Below are positions 1 through 7,611 of a DNA stretch of 18,304 nt, piece by piece. The stretch is from NCBI GenBank assembly GCA_021793635.1, contig JAJYSI010000014.1, positions 1 to 18,304 of the forward strand, in the 5' to 3' direction. The position numbers and the translations under genes were made by a program. Under the pieces are notes generated by a model that worked only from the letters and a program-made list of their open reading frames with translations, was not told the origin of the DNA and ran no database searches. This DNA comes from Bacteroidota bacterium. Lineage in GTDB: Bacteria; Bacteroidota; Ignavibacteria; Ignavibacteriales; Ignavibacteriaceae. Within the stretch, counting starts at the first letter, position 1; each line of letters begins with the position of its first letter.

Positions 1-208
1 TTTTCTCATCATTTTCTGGAGAAGACTTAGCGACGTAAGGTCCTTCGAATTTAATTGAGTCGCGTAAAAAAATTAAAAATGCGACATAAATTATAAGAAG
101 AGCAATAATAATTATTCTAAAAAGAGTGTCTTCTGCAAAAAAAAGAAAAGAAGCTAAAAAGGGAGCAATAAGAAAAATAATTATTCTATTACGCTTCCGG
201 TTATCCAT
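1..208 (-). CDS. Unrecognised membrane protein, N-terminal part (runs off the window)
   Basis: I translated this open frame by hand. It starts at an ATG at 206-208 and stays open for 69 codons to the window edge, so the C-terminal part is not visible. The N-terminus is basic (MDNRKRNR). A hydrophobic stretch at about residues 9-25 (rich in I, F and L, with one Pro) is followed by a short loop (EDTLFR). A second hydrophobic stretch covers about residues 32-48, and then the sequence becomes polar (RDSIKFEGPY). This looks like a two-helix membrane hairpin with a cytoplasmic C-terminal part, an arrangement found at the front of many sensor and signalling proteins, but no such domain is visible here. 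There is no convincing Shine-Dalgarno sequence. It lies 94 nt after engB on the same strand. I do not recognise the family. Confidence 0.6.
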   Translation of the reverse strand, partial: MDNRKRNRIIIFLIAPFLASFLFFAEDTLFRIIIIALLIIYVAFLIFLRDSIKFEGPYVAKSSPENDEK

Positions 209-247
209 TTTAGGTAAATTTTTACAGATTGTTAAAAATTAAATGTT

Positions 248-276
248 AATATAATTTGACTGAAATATAATAGCAA
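248..276 (-). promoter_or_regulatory. Possible sigma70-like promoter for the membrane protein gene
   Basis: On the minus strand a TTGCTA hexamer (271-276) is followed after 17 nt by TATATT (248-253), about 40 nt before the start codon of the membrane protein. The surrounding 94-nt gap is very AT-rich, so chance matches are likely. I see no terminator hairpin after engB, so read-through from engB is equally possible. Confidence 0.25.
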
Positions 277-302
277 ACAAATCGGTCAAGTTTACGTGGT
301 AT

Positions 303-887
303 TTAATAAAATATTTTTGAGAGCCTTTGAAGTATTTCCTTGTGTCCAAAGTTTTTTACGGCTGAATAAATAAGAAGATTATCTTCGAGACTGAGTTCAG
401 GAAAGCTTTCAATCGCGTTTTTTTTTGCATCAGAAATTTCTGATTGTTTAAGTTTATCAATCTTACTAAGAAGAACTACAAAAGGTATATTAAAAAAATG
501 GAGCATTGCATTCAGTTTAAAATCAAGTTCGGTAGGCTTATGTCGGCTATCAATTAAGTGAAATGCAAGCCAAATATTATTTGATTCACTCAGGAATTCC
601 TGAATTAACCTAGCCCAATATTCTCTTTCAGTTTTGCTAATTTTTGCATAGCCAAACCCTGGAAGGTCTACTATATAAAATTTTTTATCAATCAAATAAT
701 AATTAATAGACCGGGTCTTTCCAGGAGTTGAACTTGTTTTTGCCAAATCTTTTTTGTTGAAAAGAGAATTGAGAAAAGAAGACTTCCCTACATTAGACCT
801 ACCGCACAGAATTATTTCAGGTAGATTGTCTTTCGGAAGTTCTTTTATTGTGAAAACTGATTTTACAAATTTTGATTCATCTAACAT
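303..887 (-). CDS. engB: Ribosome biogenesis GTP-binding protein EngB (YsxC/YihA)
   Basis: A 194-residue TRAFAC-class GTPase needed in other bacteria for assembly of the large ribosomal subunit. The G motifs are all visible: the P-loop GRSNVGKS (29-36), the switch I region with STPGKT (53-58), G3 DLPGFG (74-79), G4 SKIDK (141-145; the usual first residue is Thr), and a G5-like SAV near the C-terminus. Length and N-terminus match the family. The start is ATG at 885-887. No Shine-Dalgarno sequence is present, because the U-tract of the upstream terminator ends only three bases before the start codon. The gene follows rplQ by 65 nt, and its function fits the ribosomal context. Expression probably depends on read-through of that terminator or on an unrecognised promoter close to the start. 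Confidence 0.95.
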   Translation of the reverse strand: MLDESKFVKSVFTIKELPKDNLPEIILCGRSNVGKSSFLNSLFNKKDLAKTSSTPGKTRSINYYLIDKKFYIVDLPGFGYAKISKTEREYWARLIQEFLSESNNIWLAFHLIDSRHKPTELDFKLNAMLHFFNIPFVVLLSKIDKLKQSEISDAKKNAIESFPELSLEDNLLIYSAVKNFGHKEILQRLSKIFY

Positions 888-890
888 GGC

Positions 891-926
891 AAAAAAAAGA
901 GTAATCCCGTTTTTTCGAGATTACTC
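891..926 (-). terminator. Intrinsic terminator after rplQ
   Basis: Read on the minus strand, an 8-bp perfect stem (GAGTAATC at 919-926 with GATTACTC at 899-906) encloses a 12-nt loop and is followed directly by eight T residues (891-898). Two further CG pairs may form inside the loop. The hairpin begins 26 nt after the rplQ stop codon and plausibly ends the ribosomal super-operon. The U-tract abuts the engB start codon. Confidence 0.85.
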
Positions 927-952
927 AGGATAAATTGTTATTCAAAAGAAAA

Positions 953-1447
953 TTAATTAGCTTCTTTAGCCGCAGTCTCTTCAACTACATTTGCTTCTTC
1001 AGCAACTTCTTTTTCCTGATTTTCCTTTTTAGCTTTGGCTTTTGCTTCCCGTTTTTCCTTATGCTCCTCAGCCTTTGCATTTATTACATCATTAAAATCT
1101 ACTAATTCTAGAATTGCCATTTCTGCATCATCACCCATCCGGTTACCCAATTTTACAATTCTCGTATAGCCACCAGGTCGATCGCCGATTTTTTTAATAA
1201 TTTCGTTGAACAATTCTTTAACCACTTCTTTATCATTTATCACGCTCATAATTTGCCGGCGCGAATGGAGATCATTTCTCCTAGCTTTTGTAATTAAAGT
1301 CTCAACATAGCTTCTTGCTTCTTTTGCTTTTGGGAGAGTAGTTTGAATTCTTTTGTGCTTTAGTAAAGCAGTAGTAAGAGAATTTAACAATGCAGCGCGA
1401 TGGCTGGCAGTTCTTCCAAGTTTTCTTCCACGTACTCTGTGTCTCAT
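953..1447 (-). CDS. rplQ: 50S ribosomal protein L17 (bL17) with long charged tail
   Basis: Large-subunit protein located near the peptide exit tunnel. The start MRHRVRGRKLGR and the core up to about residue 119 (ending in AILELVDF) are typical of L17. The core includes the conserved helix with LLKHKRIQTTLPKAKE (about 28-43). The protein is 164 residues, against about 120-130 in many bacteria. The extra part, about residues 120-164, is rich in Ala, Lys and Glu and has low complexity, probably disordered or helical. The start is ATG with an AAGGG Shine-Dalgarno sequence 7 nt upstream. It lies 20 nt after rpoA, as in most bacteria, and is the last ribosomal gene before the terminator. Confidence 0.97.
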   Translation of the reverse strand: MRHRVRGRKLGRTASHRAALLNSLTTALLKHKRIQTTLPKAKEARSYVETLITKARRNDLHSRRQIMSVINDKEVVKELFNEIIKKIGDRPGGYTRIVKLGNRMGDDAEMAILELVDFNDVINAKAEEHKEKREAKAKAKKENQEKEVAEEANVVEETAAKEAN

Positions 1448-1467
1448 CAGTAAACCCTTATCGAAAA

Positions 1468-2463
1468 TTAATTAGATTCAGTTTCGTCTTTTAAATATTT
1501 ATCAACGTCCATACCAAAATCGAGTCCCAAGTTTTCCACAATCTCCATTAGCTCTGCCAAAGATTTTCTTCCGAAATTTCTAAATCTCAACATTTCAGAT
1601 TCGTCTTTCCTTACGAGCTCGGCAAGATTTTTAATGTTAGCCGCTTTCAAACAATTGTGTGATCTTACGCTTAGTTCAAGATCGTCAACATTGGTAAGAA
1701 GTATTTTTTTAATTCTTTCTCTTTCGCTATCTTTTTGATTTGAAGCCTGTTCTTCTTCCTGATCAATATCAAAATTGATGAATAATTGTATATGCTCTTT
1801 CAAAATTTTAGCCGCTTGTGTTAGAGCATCATCAGGGGTAATAGATCCGTCTGTGGTAATATCAAGAGTTAATTTTTCATAATCATTCTTGTCGCCGATT
1901 CTAACATTCTCAACATCATACTTAACATTCCTAATTGGAGTAAAAATTGAGTCGATTGGAATTACGCCAATAGTCTGATCAGGAGCAATATTTTCAGAAG
2001 CAGGGACATATCCTTTACCTTTACCAACTCTTAGTTCAACATCGACTTTTGTATGTTTGTTTAAGGTAGCGATGTGTAACTCGGGATTTAATACTTCGAC
2101 ATCGGGGCTATTTTTTTGAATATCAGCTGCAGTAAACTCACCATCGCCATGAAATGAAATATCAATTTTATTAGGCTTTTTATTTAAAAGCTTCAACCTT
2201 ACTTGTTTTAAGTTTAGAATAATTTCGGCAACATCTTCAACAACGCCATCAATAGTCGTAAATTCATGAAGAACACCACTGAACTTAACAGAAATTATAG
2301 CAGCGCCGGATAGTGAGGAAAGCAACACTCGTCTGATAGAATTACCAAGAGTAACTCCATAACCTCTTTCCAAAGGTTGAAGAGAAAACCTGCCAAACGT
2401 ATTGGTATAATTTGACTCATCAAGCACTACAGATTCAGGCATTTTTAAATTTGAAACACTCAT
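1468..2463 (-). CDS. rpoA: DNA-directed RNA polymerase alpha subunit
   Basis: The alpha subunit dimerises to seed assembly of RNA polymerase and contacts promoter UP elements and activators. At 331 residues it has full family length. The N-terminal dimerisation and assembly domain (about 1-235) contains the typical RFSLQPLERGYGVTLGNSIRR stretch. A short acidic linker follows (around 236-250, EEEQAS). The C-terminal domain (about 255-320) has the helix-hairpin-helix signature with ELSVRSHNCL; Arg267 corresponds to the DNA-contacting Arg265 of E. coli. The start is ATG with AGAGGA upstream. Its place between rpsD and rplQ is the standard alpha-operon position, so polymerase and ribosome synthesis share a transcript. 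Confidence 0.98.
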   Translation of the reverse strand: MSVSNLKMPESVVLDESNYTNTFGRFSLQPLERGYGVTLGNSIRRVLLSSLSGAAIISVKFSGVLHEFTTIDGVVEDVAEIILNLKQVRLKLLNKKPNKIDISFHGDGEFTAADIQKNSPDVEVLNPELHIATLNKHTKVDVELRVGKGKGYVPASENIAPDQTIGVIPIDSIFTPIRNVKYDVENVRIGDKNDYEKLTLDITTDGSITPDDALTQAAKILKEHIQLFINFDIDQEEEQASNQKDSERERIKKILLTNVDDLELSVRSHNCLKAANIKNLAELVRKDESEMLRFRNFGRKSLAELMEIVENLGLDFGMDVDKYLKDETESN

Positions 2464-2499
2464 TATAAATCCTCTAAAATTAATCTTAAAATTTTGATT

Positions 2500-3126
2500 T
2501 TATTTAGAATAAAGCTCAACAACTAATTGCTCGTTGGCATTTAGAGGAACATCTGCTCTTTCCGGAACTTGCATAAATGTTCCAGACAGCGAAGCTTTAT
2601 CAATCGATAACCATGTATAAGTACTATCCTTAACTCTTTTAAGCGAGCTGTGAATTGCATCCAGTTTTTTACTTTTTTCTTTTATTTTAATCATGTCTCC
2701 AGCCGAAAGTATATAAGACGGAATATCTACCAAATGTTCATTTACAACAATATGGCGATGTCTTATTAACTGCCTGGCTTGTTTTCTTGAAGATGCAAAA
2801 CCAAGCCGATAAACAACATTATCCAATCTACTTTCTAAAAGCTTCACCAAGTTTTCGCCTGTGATACCTTTTTGCTTGTTAGCCTTTTCAAAATAATTTC
2901 TAAACTGAGTTTCGAGAAGTCCATACTGTCTTTTAATTTTTTGCTTTTCGCGAAGCTGAACGCCGTACTCAGAAACTTTTGCTCTTCTACCATTTCCATG
3001 TTGTCCGGGGGCATAATTTCTAATTTCTAAAGGGCATTTTTCTGTAAAGCATTTTTGTCCCTTAAGAAACAACTTTTGTCTTTCTCTTCTGCATAATTTA
3101 CAAACTGAATCTGTGTATCTTGCCAT
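2500..3126 (-). CDS. rpsD: 30S ribosomal protein S4 (uS4), zinc-binding form
   Basis: Primary 16S rRNA-binding protein that begins 30S assembly; in E. coli it also represses the alpha operon by binding its own mRNA. At 208 residues it has the usual length. Cys9, Cys12, Cys26 and Cys31 form a zinc-finger-like set at the N-terminus, so this is the Cys-containing form. The S4 RNA-binding domain covers about residues 98-160 (SRLDNVVYRLGFASSRKQAR). The start is ATG with GGAG upstream, and the gene lies 20 nt after rpsK. The rpsM-rpsK-rpsD-rpoA order is kept, so S4 autoregulation is possible, but I did not identify a pseudoknot target. Confidence 0.98.
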   Translation of the reverse strand: MARYTDSVCKLCRRERQKLFLKGQKCFTEKCPLEIRNYAPGQHGNGRRAKVSEYGVQLREKQKIKRQYGLLETQFRNYFEKANKQKGITGENLVKLLESRLDNVVYRLGFASSRKQARQLIRHRHIVVNEHLVDIPSYILSAGDMIKIKEKSKKLDAIHSSLKRVKDSTYTWLSIDKASLSGTFMQVPERADVPLNANEQLVVELYSK

Positions 3127-3146
3127 TTAATAAGTCTCCAATAATT

Positions 3147-3533
3147 TTAAACTCTTCTTTTCTTAGGTGGACGGCAGCCGTTGTGCGGAATAGGCGTGAC
3201 GTCTTTAATTGAACTGACATCTAATCCAGCTGTATTTAACGCACGTATTGCAGCTTCTCTTCCCGAGCCCGGACCTTTTACCAACACATCAACCCTTCGC
3301 AATCCCAAGTCATAAGCCTCTTTTGCGGCAGCTTCGGCAGACACTTGGGCTGCAAACGGAGTATTTTTGCGAGAGCCTTTAAATCCGTTTTTACCGGCCG
3401 ATGACCAAGCAATAGTATTGCCATATATATCAGTTATCGTTACAATTACATTGTTGAATGTTGCTTTAACATGAGCAACACCATTTGCATCAACATGCGT
3501 TTTCTTTTTTGCTTTCTTTACAACTTTAGCCAA
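3147..3533 (-). CDS. rpsK: 30S ribosomal protein S11 (uS11), TTG start
   Basis: S11 is part of the 30S platform and lines the mRNA exit region near the anti-Shine-Dalgarno sequence. It has 128 residues with the family hallmarks: [15 protein letters not shown] near residues 22-36, the [13 protein letters not shown] stretch, [14 protein letters not shown], and the C-terminal [13 protein letters not shown]. The start codon is TTG (3531-3533). I accept it because a strong GGAGG lies 7 nt upstream, the protein begins [11 protein letters not shown] as in relatives, and there is no alternative ATG before the conserved core. It is 25 nt after rpsM. Confidence 0.98.
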   Translation of the reverse strand: MAKVVKKAKKKTHVDANGVAHVKATFNNVIVTITDIYGNTIAWSSAGKNGFKGSRKNTPFAAQVSAEAAAKEAYDLGLRRVDVLVKGPGSGREAAIRALNTAGLDVSSIKDVTPIPHNGCRPPKKRRV

Positions 3534-3540
3534 CTCTAAA

Positions 3541-3545
3541 CCTCC
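3541..3545 (-). promoter_or_regulatory. Shine-Dalgarno sequence that fixes the rpsK TTG start
   Basis: GGAGG on the minus strand lies 7 nt before the TTG at 3531-3533 and supports initiation at that non-ATG codon. Confidence 0.8.
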
Positions 3546-3558
3546 AGTTTGTCAAATT

Positions 3559-3942
3559 TTATTTCTTAGTAGGAGCCTTCTTTTTACCTGCAACAGTTTT
3601 TCTTTTACCTTTTCTTGTACGAGAATTGGTACGCGTTCTTTGACCTCTTGAAGGAAGACTCCTTCTGTGTCTAACTCCACGATATGCTCCAATATCCATC
3701 AATCTTTTAATATTTTGCTGAACTTCTGAGCGAAGTGCGCCTTCGACTTTATAATCGGAAGTAAGCACCGCTCTAATCTCTGCAACTTCTTCGTCAGTTA
3801 ATTCGGAAACTCTTTTATCTGGATTTACTTTTGCTTTCTCCAGGATACTAGAAGAACTTTTCTTGCCTACGCCGAAAATATATTGAAGACCAAATAGTAC
3901 TTTTTTATTTTTCGGCAAATCAACACCAGCTATACGAGCCAA
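3559..3942 (-). CDS. rpsM: 30S ribosomal protein S13 (uS13), TTG start
   Basis: S13 sits in the head of the small subunit, contacts the P-site tRNA through its basic tail and forms inter-subunit bridges. It has 127 residues. It opens with the canonical ARIAGVDLP, continues with the helix-two-turn-helix region ([14 protein letters not shown]), and carries the conserved [19 protein letters not shown] segment (about 92-110). The tail is very basic and ends [17 protein letters not shown]. The start codon is TTG (3940-3942) with AAGGAG 7 nt upstream; no ATG is available before the conserved core. The gene lies 22 nt after rpmJ, the usual bacterial arrangement. Confidence 0.98.
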   Translation of the reverse strand: MARIAGVDLPKNKKVLFGLQYIFGVGKKSSSSILEKAKVNPDKRVSELTDEEVAEIRAVLTSDYKVEGALRSEVQQNIKRLMDIGAYRGVRHRRSLPSRGQRTRTNSRTRKGKRKTVAGKKKAPTKK

Positions 3943-3949
3943 TTATTAT

Positions 3950-3955
3950 CTCCTT
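3950..3955 (-). promoter_or_regulatory. Shine-Dalgarno sequence that fixes the rpsM TTG start
   Basis: AAGGAG on the minus strand lies 7 nt before the TTG at 3940-3942. Confidence 0.8.
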
Positions 3956-3964
3956 AAATTTTAA

Positions 3965-4078
3965 TTAACCTTGACGTTGTTTATGTTTTGGGTTTTTACA
4001 AATTACTTTTACAACGCCCTTGCGTTTTATAATTTTGCAGTTATCACAAATCTTTTTTACGGATGATCGAACTTTCAT
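3965..4078 (-). CDS. rpmJ: 50S ribosomal protein L36 (bL36), zinc-ribbon form
   Basis: I found this short gene by translating the gap between infA and rpsM. It encodes 37 residues, beginning [15 protein letters not shown] and ending KHKQRQG, which is the standard length and sequence pattern of L36. Cys11, Cys14, Cys27 and His32 form the CCCH zinc site, so this is the zinc-containing form and not the zinc-free paralogue. L36 binds 23S rRNA near the factor-binding region. The start is ATG at 4076-4078, preceded by GGAG about 6 nt upstream; the stop is TAA at 3965-3967. It lies 11 nt after infA and 22 nt before rpsM, the common bacterial order. Confidence 0.97.
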   Translation of the reverse strand: MKVRSSVKKICDNCKIIKRKGVVKVICKNPKHKQRQG

Positions 4079-4089
4079 TTAAAACTCCA

Positions 4090-4308
4090 CTACTTATACC
4101 GGTAAGTTATTCTACCTTTTGTTAAATCATACGGAGATAATTCTATGGAAACTTTATCTCCGACCAATATTTTTATAAAATGCATTCTCATTTTACCTGA
4201 AATGTGAGCAAGTATTTCATGCCCATTATCAAGCCTAACTTTAAAATGAGCGTTTGGTAATGTTTCCGACACAATTCCGTCTACTTTTATTGGGCCCTGT
4301 TTTGACAT
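4090..4308 (-). CDS. infA: Translation initiation factor IF-1
   Basis: IF-1 binds the A site of the 30S subunit and supports IF-2 and IF-3 during initiation. It has 72 residues, the exact usual length, and forms a single S1-like OB fold. The conserved [20 protein letters not shown] stretch and the C-terminal [17 protein letters not shown] are clear. The ATG (4306-4308) overlaps the map stop codon by one base (TAATG), and there is no Shine-Dalgarno sequence of its own, so its translation is probably coupled to map. It is followed after 11 nt by rpmJ. Confidence 0.98.
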   Translation of the reverse strand: MSKQGPIKVDGIVSETLPNAHFKVRLDNGHEILAHISGKMRMHFIKILVGDKVSIELSPYDLTKGRITYRYK

Positions 4309-5072
4309 TAAACTACCGTTAAAATTTCAGGCTGCCCGTTAGAGATCAATATAGTATGTTCAAAATGTGCAGATGCCAAACCATCCGTAGCAATTACTGT
4401 CCAACCGTCAAAAAGGGTTTTAACCTCATATCGACCTAAATTTACCATTGGTTCAATCGCAATTGTCATTCCATTCTTAAGTTTTGGACCTGTACCTTGT
4501 TTCCCAAAATTTGGGATTGACGGGTCTTCGTGTAAATGTTTGCCTACGCCATGTCCGCATAAATCTCTTACTACAGAGAAACCATTTGCTTCAACATATT
4601 CTTGAACCGCAGCAGATATATCATGGACTTTATTATTTTCAATTGCCTGCTCAATTCCTAAGTAAAGAGATTTTTCGGTTACTTCCATCAGTTTCCTTTT
4701 TTCTTCAGAAATATTTCCAACTGCAACAGTTAGAGCAGCATCTCCATAATAACCATCTTTTTTTACACCTACATCAAGAGAAATAATTTCACCTTCTTTA
4801 AGAACTCTGTTTCCGGGAATTCCATGAACAACTTGCTCATCAATAGAAGCACAAATTGCCCCAGGATAATCGATAGAACTTCCGCCTTGTGAATATCCCT
4901 TAAAAGCAGCAATTGCATTATTGCTTAAGATATAATCTTCAGCTATTTGATCAAGTTCTTTTGTCGTGATTCCCGGTCTGACATTTCTTTTTAATAACTG
5001 TAAAGTCTCTGCAACAATTCTTGAACTTTCCCGAATTAAATCAATTTCTTTTTTTGTTTTAATGTAAATCAC
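4308..5072 (-). CDS. map: Methionine aminopeptidase, type I
   Basis: Removes the initiator methionine from nascent proteins at the ribosome exit. It has 254 residues with the pita-bread fold pattern. The expected metal ligands are all present: Asp100 (SLDVGV), Asp111 (YYGDAA), His174 (GHGVG), Glu207 (IEPMV) and Glu238 (EHT). The substrate-side histidines are His83 (VVHGIP) and His181. It lacks the N-terminal zinc-finger extension of type Ib/Ic enzymes. The start is GTG (5070-5072), 10 nt after secY and without a clear Shine-Dalgarno sequence, so coupling to secY translation is likely. The secY-map-infA order is typical of many bacterial lineages. Confidence 0.98.
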   Translation of the reverse strand: MIYIKTKKEIDLIRESSRIVAETLQLLKRNVRPGITTKELDQIAEDYILSNNAIAAFKGYSQGGSSIDYPGAICASIDEQVVHGIPGNRVLKEGEIISLDVGVKKDGYYGDAALTVAVGNISEEKRKLMEVTEKSLYLGIEQAIENNKVHDISAAVQEYVEANGFSVVRDLCGHGVGKHLHEDPSIPNFGKQGTGPKLKNGMTIAIEPMVNLGRYEVKTLFDGWTVIATDGLASAHFEHTILISNGQPEILTVV

Positions 5073-5082
5073 AACTTTGCTT

Positions 5083-6417
5083 TTATCTTCGTGATTTTAG
5101 TTTACCAGTCTTCATAAAACCGTCATAATGTCTCATCAACAAATGCGATTCAATTTGTTGTAAAGTATCCAGTGCAACTCCAACGACAATCAGTAAACTT
5201 GTGCCGCCGAAAAACTGTGCAAATCTTCCAGAAACGCCCCAAGTTGAAACGAATGCCGGTAAAATTGCAATAATCGCTAAGAAAAAGGATCCGGGCAAAG
5301 TAATTTTGGTTAAAATATTATCAATAAACTCCGAAGTTTGTTTACCTGGGCGAATTCCGGGAATAAATCCGCCTTGTTTTTTCATATTATCTGCAACATC
5401 TTTCGGATTGAAAGCAATTGCTGTGTAGAAATATGTGAAGAAGATAATTAATAAGGCATAAATAAAAGAATAAACCGGGGATGTATAAACAAAATATTTA
5501 GCCACACTTTGCATAAATTCGTTGTTCGGGAAAAATGAAAGTACTGTATTGGGAATAAACATTAACGATTGCGCAAATATTATCGGCATTACACCGGCAG
5601 TATTTACGCGAAGAGGAATATATTGTGTTACACCGCCGTAAACTTTTCTTCCGACAACTCTCTTTGCATATTGAACCGGGATTCTTCTGGTTCCCTGAGT
5701 AACCATAACAACTCCGGCAATAATAACAACCATTAAAGCGAGTATAATAATCTCAACAATTAGACTTCGTGTGCCTTCATTAATTAATCGATATTCATCA
5801 AGAACTGCAAATGGGAATCTATCTATAATTCCAATAAAAATTATAAGCGAGATACCATTGCCTATTCCTTTATCAGTGATTTGCTCACCAAGCCACATCA
5901 TGAAAACGGTACCTGCCGTCAAAATGAGCACGGTTGATAAAGTCCATGCAAGGCCTTGAACACCAGCCGGGACAATGGGGATGCCTTGAAAGTTTGTATT
6001 AAGAAGTTTAATTGTCACGCCCCATGCTTGCAAAGATGCGATTAAAACTGTTCCATACCTTGTAAGTTGGGTGATTTTTTTTCTACCGTCTTCACCTTCT
6101 TGCTGCAGCTTTTGGAAATAAGGAACTACGGCACCAAGCAGCTGAATAATAATTGACGATGAAATGTAAGGCATAATTCCAAGCGCAAAAATTGCGGCAT
6201 TTTGGAAAGCCCCGCCCACAAACAAGTCATACAGTCCGAATAGATTATCGGAACTTGCATTTTTTGTGCTTTCTGACAAAACCGCAGCATCGATGCCCGG
6301 CAAAGTAATGTGAGCGCCAAGTCTGACAATAACAAGCAACGCCAAAGTATAAAGAATTCGCTGACGAAGCTCGTGTATCTTAAAAATATTTCTGAAGGTC
6401 TCAGTAATTTTAGCCAT
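5083..6417 (-). CDS. secY: Protein translocase channel subunit SecY
   Basis: Forms the protein-conducting channel of the Sec translocon in the inner membrane, with SecE and SecG. It has 444 residues, the usual length, with ten predicted hydrophobic segments. After a cytoplasmic N-terminus (MAKITETFRNIFKIHELRQR), helix 1 starts near residue 20 and is followed by the plug region (GIDAAVL). The cytoplasmic loop with RRIPVQYAKR (about 242-251), which binds the ribosome and SecA, and the NMKKQGGFIPGIRPGKQT loop are present. The start is ATG at 6415-6417, 11 nt after rplO. The spc-operon position, rplO-secY, is conserved across bacteria. Confidence 0.98.
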   Translation of the reverse strand: MAKITETFRNIFKIHELRQRILYTLALLVIVRLGAHITLPGIDAAVLSESTKNASSDNLFGLYDLFVGGAFQNAAIFALGIMPYISSSIIIQLLGAVVPYFQKLQQEGEDGRKKITQLTRYGTVLIASLQAWGVTIKLLNTNFQGIPIVPAGVQGLAWTLSTVLILTAGTVFMMWLGEQITDKGIGNGISLIIFIGIIDRFPFAVLDEYRLINEGTRSLIVEIIILALMVVIIAGVVMVTQGTRRIPVQYAKRVVGRKVYGGVTQYIPLRVNTAGVMPIIFAQSLMFIPNTVLSFFPNNEFMQSVAKYFVYTSPVYSFIYALLIIFFTYFYTAIAFNPKDVADNMKKQGGFIPGIRPGKQTSEFIDNILTKITLPGSFFLAIIAILPAFVSTWGVSGRFAQFFGGTSLLIVVGVALDTLQQIESHLLMRHYDGFMKTGKLKSRR

Positions 6418-6428
6418 GGGTTTCCAGA

Positions 6429-6881
6429 TTAAATCGTTTCGATTGTTCCGCCGGCAGCTTGAATTTTTTCAATTGCAGACTGACTAAATGCATTTGCTTG
6501 AATTTTTAATTTCAATTTTAATTCACCGTTACCGAGTACTTTTACCGGTGCTTTCAAATTAGAGATCAAACCGAATTTCTTCAACGTTTCAAGATTAATT
6601 TCATTAATTTTTTTACTCTCAGCTAATTTTTGAAGTGCTTCAATATTAACTACCTGAGAAAAAACTTTGAATGGACTTGTAAATCCAAACTTCGGGATTC
6701 TTCTTTGCAGAGGCATCTGACCTCCCTCAAACCAAGCTTTATGTTTTGCACCTGAGCGAGACATTTGTCCGTTCATGCCTCTCGTTGCCGTTCCACCATG
6801 CCCGGAACCGGCGCCTCTGGCAACTCTTTTTTTATTTTTTTTAGAACCCGAAGCATATTTAAGATTGCTTAGTATATCCAT
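6429..6881 (-). CDS. rplO: 50S ribosomal protein L15 (uL15)
   Basis: Late-assembly protein of the large subunit that spans 23S rRNA domains near the centre of the particle. It has 150 residues. The glycine- and arginine-rich N-terminal extension (about 10-60, with KKRVARGAGSGHGGTATRG and GGQMPLQRRIPKFGF) is typical, followed by the globular C-terminal domain with VNIEALQKL and KVLGNGEL. The start is ATG at 6879-6881 with an AAGG upstream. It sits between rpmD and secY, as in most bacteria. Confidence 0.98.
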   Translation of the reverse strand: MDILSNLKYASGSKKNKKRVARGAGSGHGGTATRGMNGQMSRSGAKHKAWFEGGQMPLQRRIPKFGFTSPFKVFSQVVNIEALQKLAESKKINEINLETLKKFGLISNLKAPVKVLGNGELKLKLKIQANAFSQSAIEKIQAAGGTIETI

Positions 6882-6895
6882 TTTTATAAACCTTA

Positions 6896-7081
6896 TTAGT
6901 CTTTAACTTCTTCAACTGTTACAAGATGAGTAACTTTTCTAATCATTCCTCTTATTTGAGGTGTATCATTGTGAATAACTTCCCAGTTTGGTCTACCCAA
7001 ACCTAAAGCCTCAATAGTTAGTTTTTGATCAACCGGTCTGTCAATAATGCTTTTAACTTGTTTTACTTTAATTTTCATCAT
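6896..7081 (-). CDS. rpmD: 50S ribosomal protein L30 (uL30)
   Basis: Small large-subunit protein of 61 residues. The pattern is typical: a lysine-rich strand (KIKVKQVKSIIDRP), then LTIEALGLGRPN, then DTPQIRGMIRKVTHLVTVEE. Two ATG codons stand in tandem, at 7079-7081 and 7076-7078. The AGGA upstream is about 4 nt from the first and 7 nt from the second, so the true start may be the second, which would shorten the protein by one residue. It lies 11 nt after rpsE and 14 nt before rplO. Confidence 0.97.
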   Translation of the reverse strand: MMKIKVKQVKSIIDRPVDQKLTIEALGLGRPNWEVIHNDTPQIRGMIRKVTHLVTVEEVKD

Positions 7082-7092
7082 GGTATCCTAAA

Positions 7093-7611
7093 TTAAGAAC
7101 CAAATAATTCTTTAATAGTCATTCCTCTTTTTTCAGACATTTTCTTAGCATCAATCAAATTTTTAAGCCCGTTAAGTGTGGCTTTAACTTGATTATGAGG
7201 ATTGCTTGAACCTAAAGATTTAGTAAGAATATCTTGAACACCGGCAGATTCAAGAACTGCACGAACTCCACCGCCAGCTATCAAACCGGTACCCTGTGAT
7301 GCCGGTTTTAATAAGACTTTACCAGCGCCATATTTGCCGATTATCTCATGAGCTATTGTTCCTTTAATAACATTAACATTCACAAGATTTTTCTTAGCGT
7401 CATCTATACCTTTTGAAATTGCATCGGTAACTTCATTAGCTTTTCCCAATCCAATTCCAACCGTGCCTTTTCCATTACCAACAACAACTATTGCGTTAAA
7501 ACTAAATCTTCGTCCGCCTTTTACGACCTTGGCAACTCTGTTGATGTGAACGACTTTTTCTTTAAGTCCTTCAGCCTCACCCGATTTAACATTTTTTGAT
7601 TGTTTTTCCAA
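7093..7611 (-). CDS. rpsE: 30S ribosomal protein S5 (uS5), TTG start
   Basis: S5 helps decoding accuracy and mRNA unwinding at the entry channel. It has 172 residues. The N-terminal double-stranded RNA-binding fold (about 20-85) has [16 protein letters not shown], with I in place of the first V, and [17 protein letters not shown]. The C-terminal domain has [19 protein letters not shown] and [16 protein letters not shown]. The start is TTG (7609-7611). An in-frame TAA lies about 24 nt upstream and no ATG lies between it and the conserved core. A modest GAGAG is about 6 nt before the start. Unusually, the gene is separated from rplR by 156 nt holding a tRNA-Gln gene, so it has its own 68-nt leader after the tRNA and cannot be coupled to rplR translation. 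Confidence 0.97.
   Translation of the reverse strand: MEKQSKNVKSGEAEGLKEKVVHINRVAKVVKGGRRFSFNAIVVVGNGKGTVGIGLGKANEVTDAISKGIDDAKKNLVNVNVIKGTIAHEIIGKYGAGKVLLKPASQGTGLIAGGGVRAVLESAGVQDILTKSLGSSNPHNQVKATLNGLKNLIDAKKMSEKRGMTIKELFGS

Noticed and set aside
288..302. TTGACC hexamer just after engB as a -35 element for the membrane protein
   Set aside because: It actually lies at about 285-291, and no TATAAT-like hexamer occurs 16-18 nt downstream; TATATT is only 14 nt away. The TTGCTA-17-TATATT pair fits better but is also weak.
899..926. The rplQ-engB hairpin as a plus-strand terminator
   Set aside because: On the plus strand the hairpin is preceded by an A-run and followed by AGGATAAA, with no T-tract, and there are no plus-strand genes nearby.
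4484..4786. Plus-strand open frame inside map (100 codons)
   Set aside because: It lies wholly opposite a well-conserved map gene, has a skewed Leu/His/Gln composition and resembles no family; it is a reading-frame shadow.
6126..6335. Minus-strand alternative frame inside secY
   Set aside because: SecY is intact in its own frame across this stretch, so there is no frameshift to explain and the alternative product is not recognisable.
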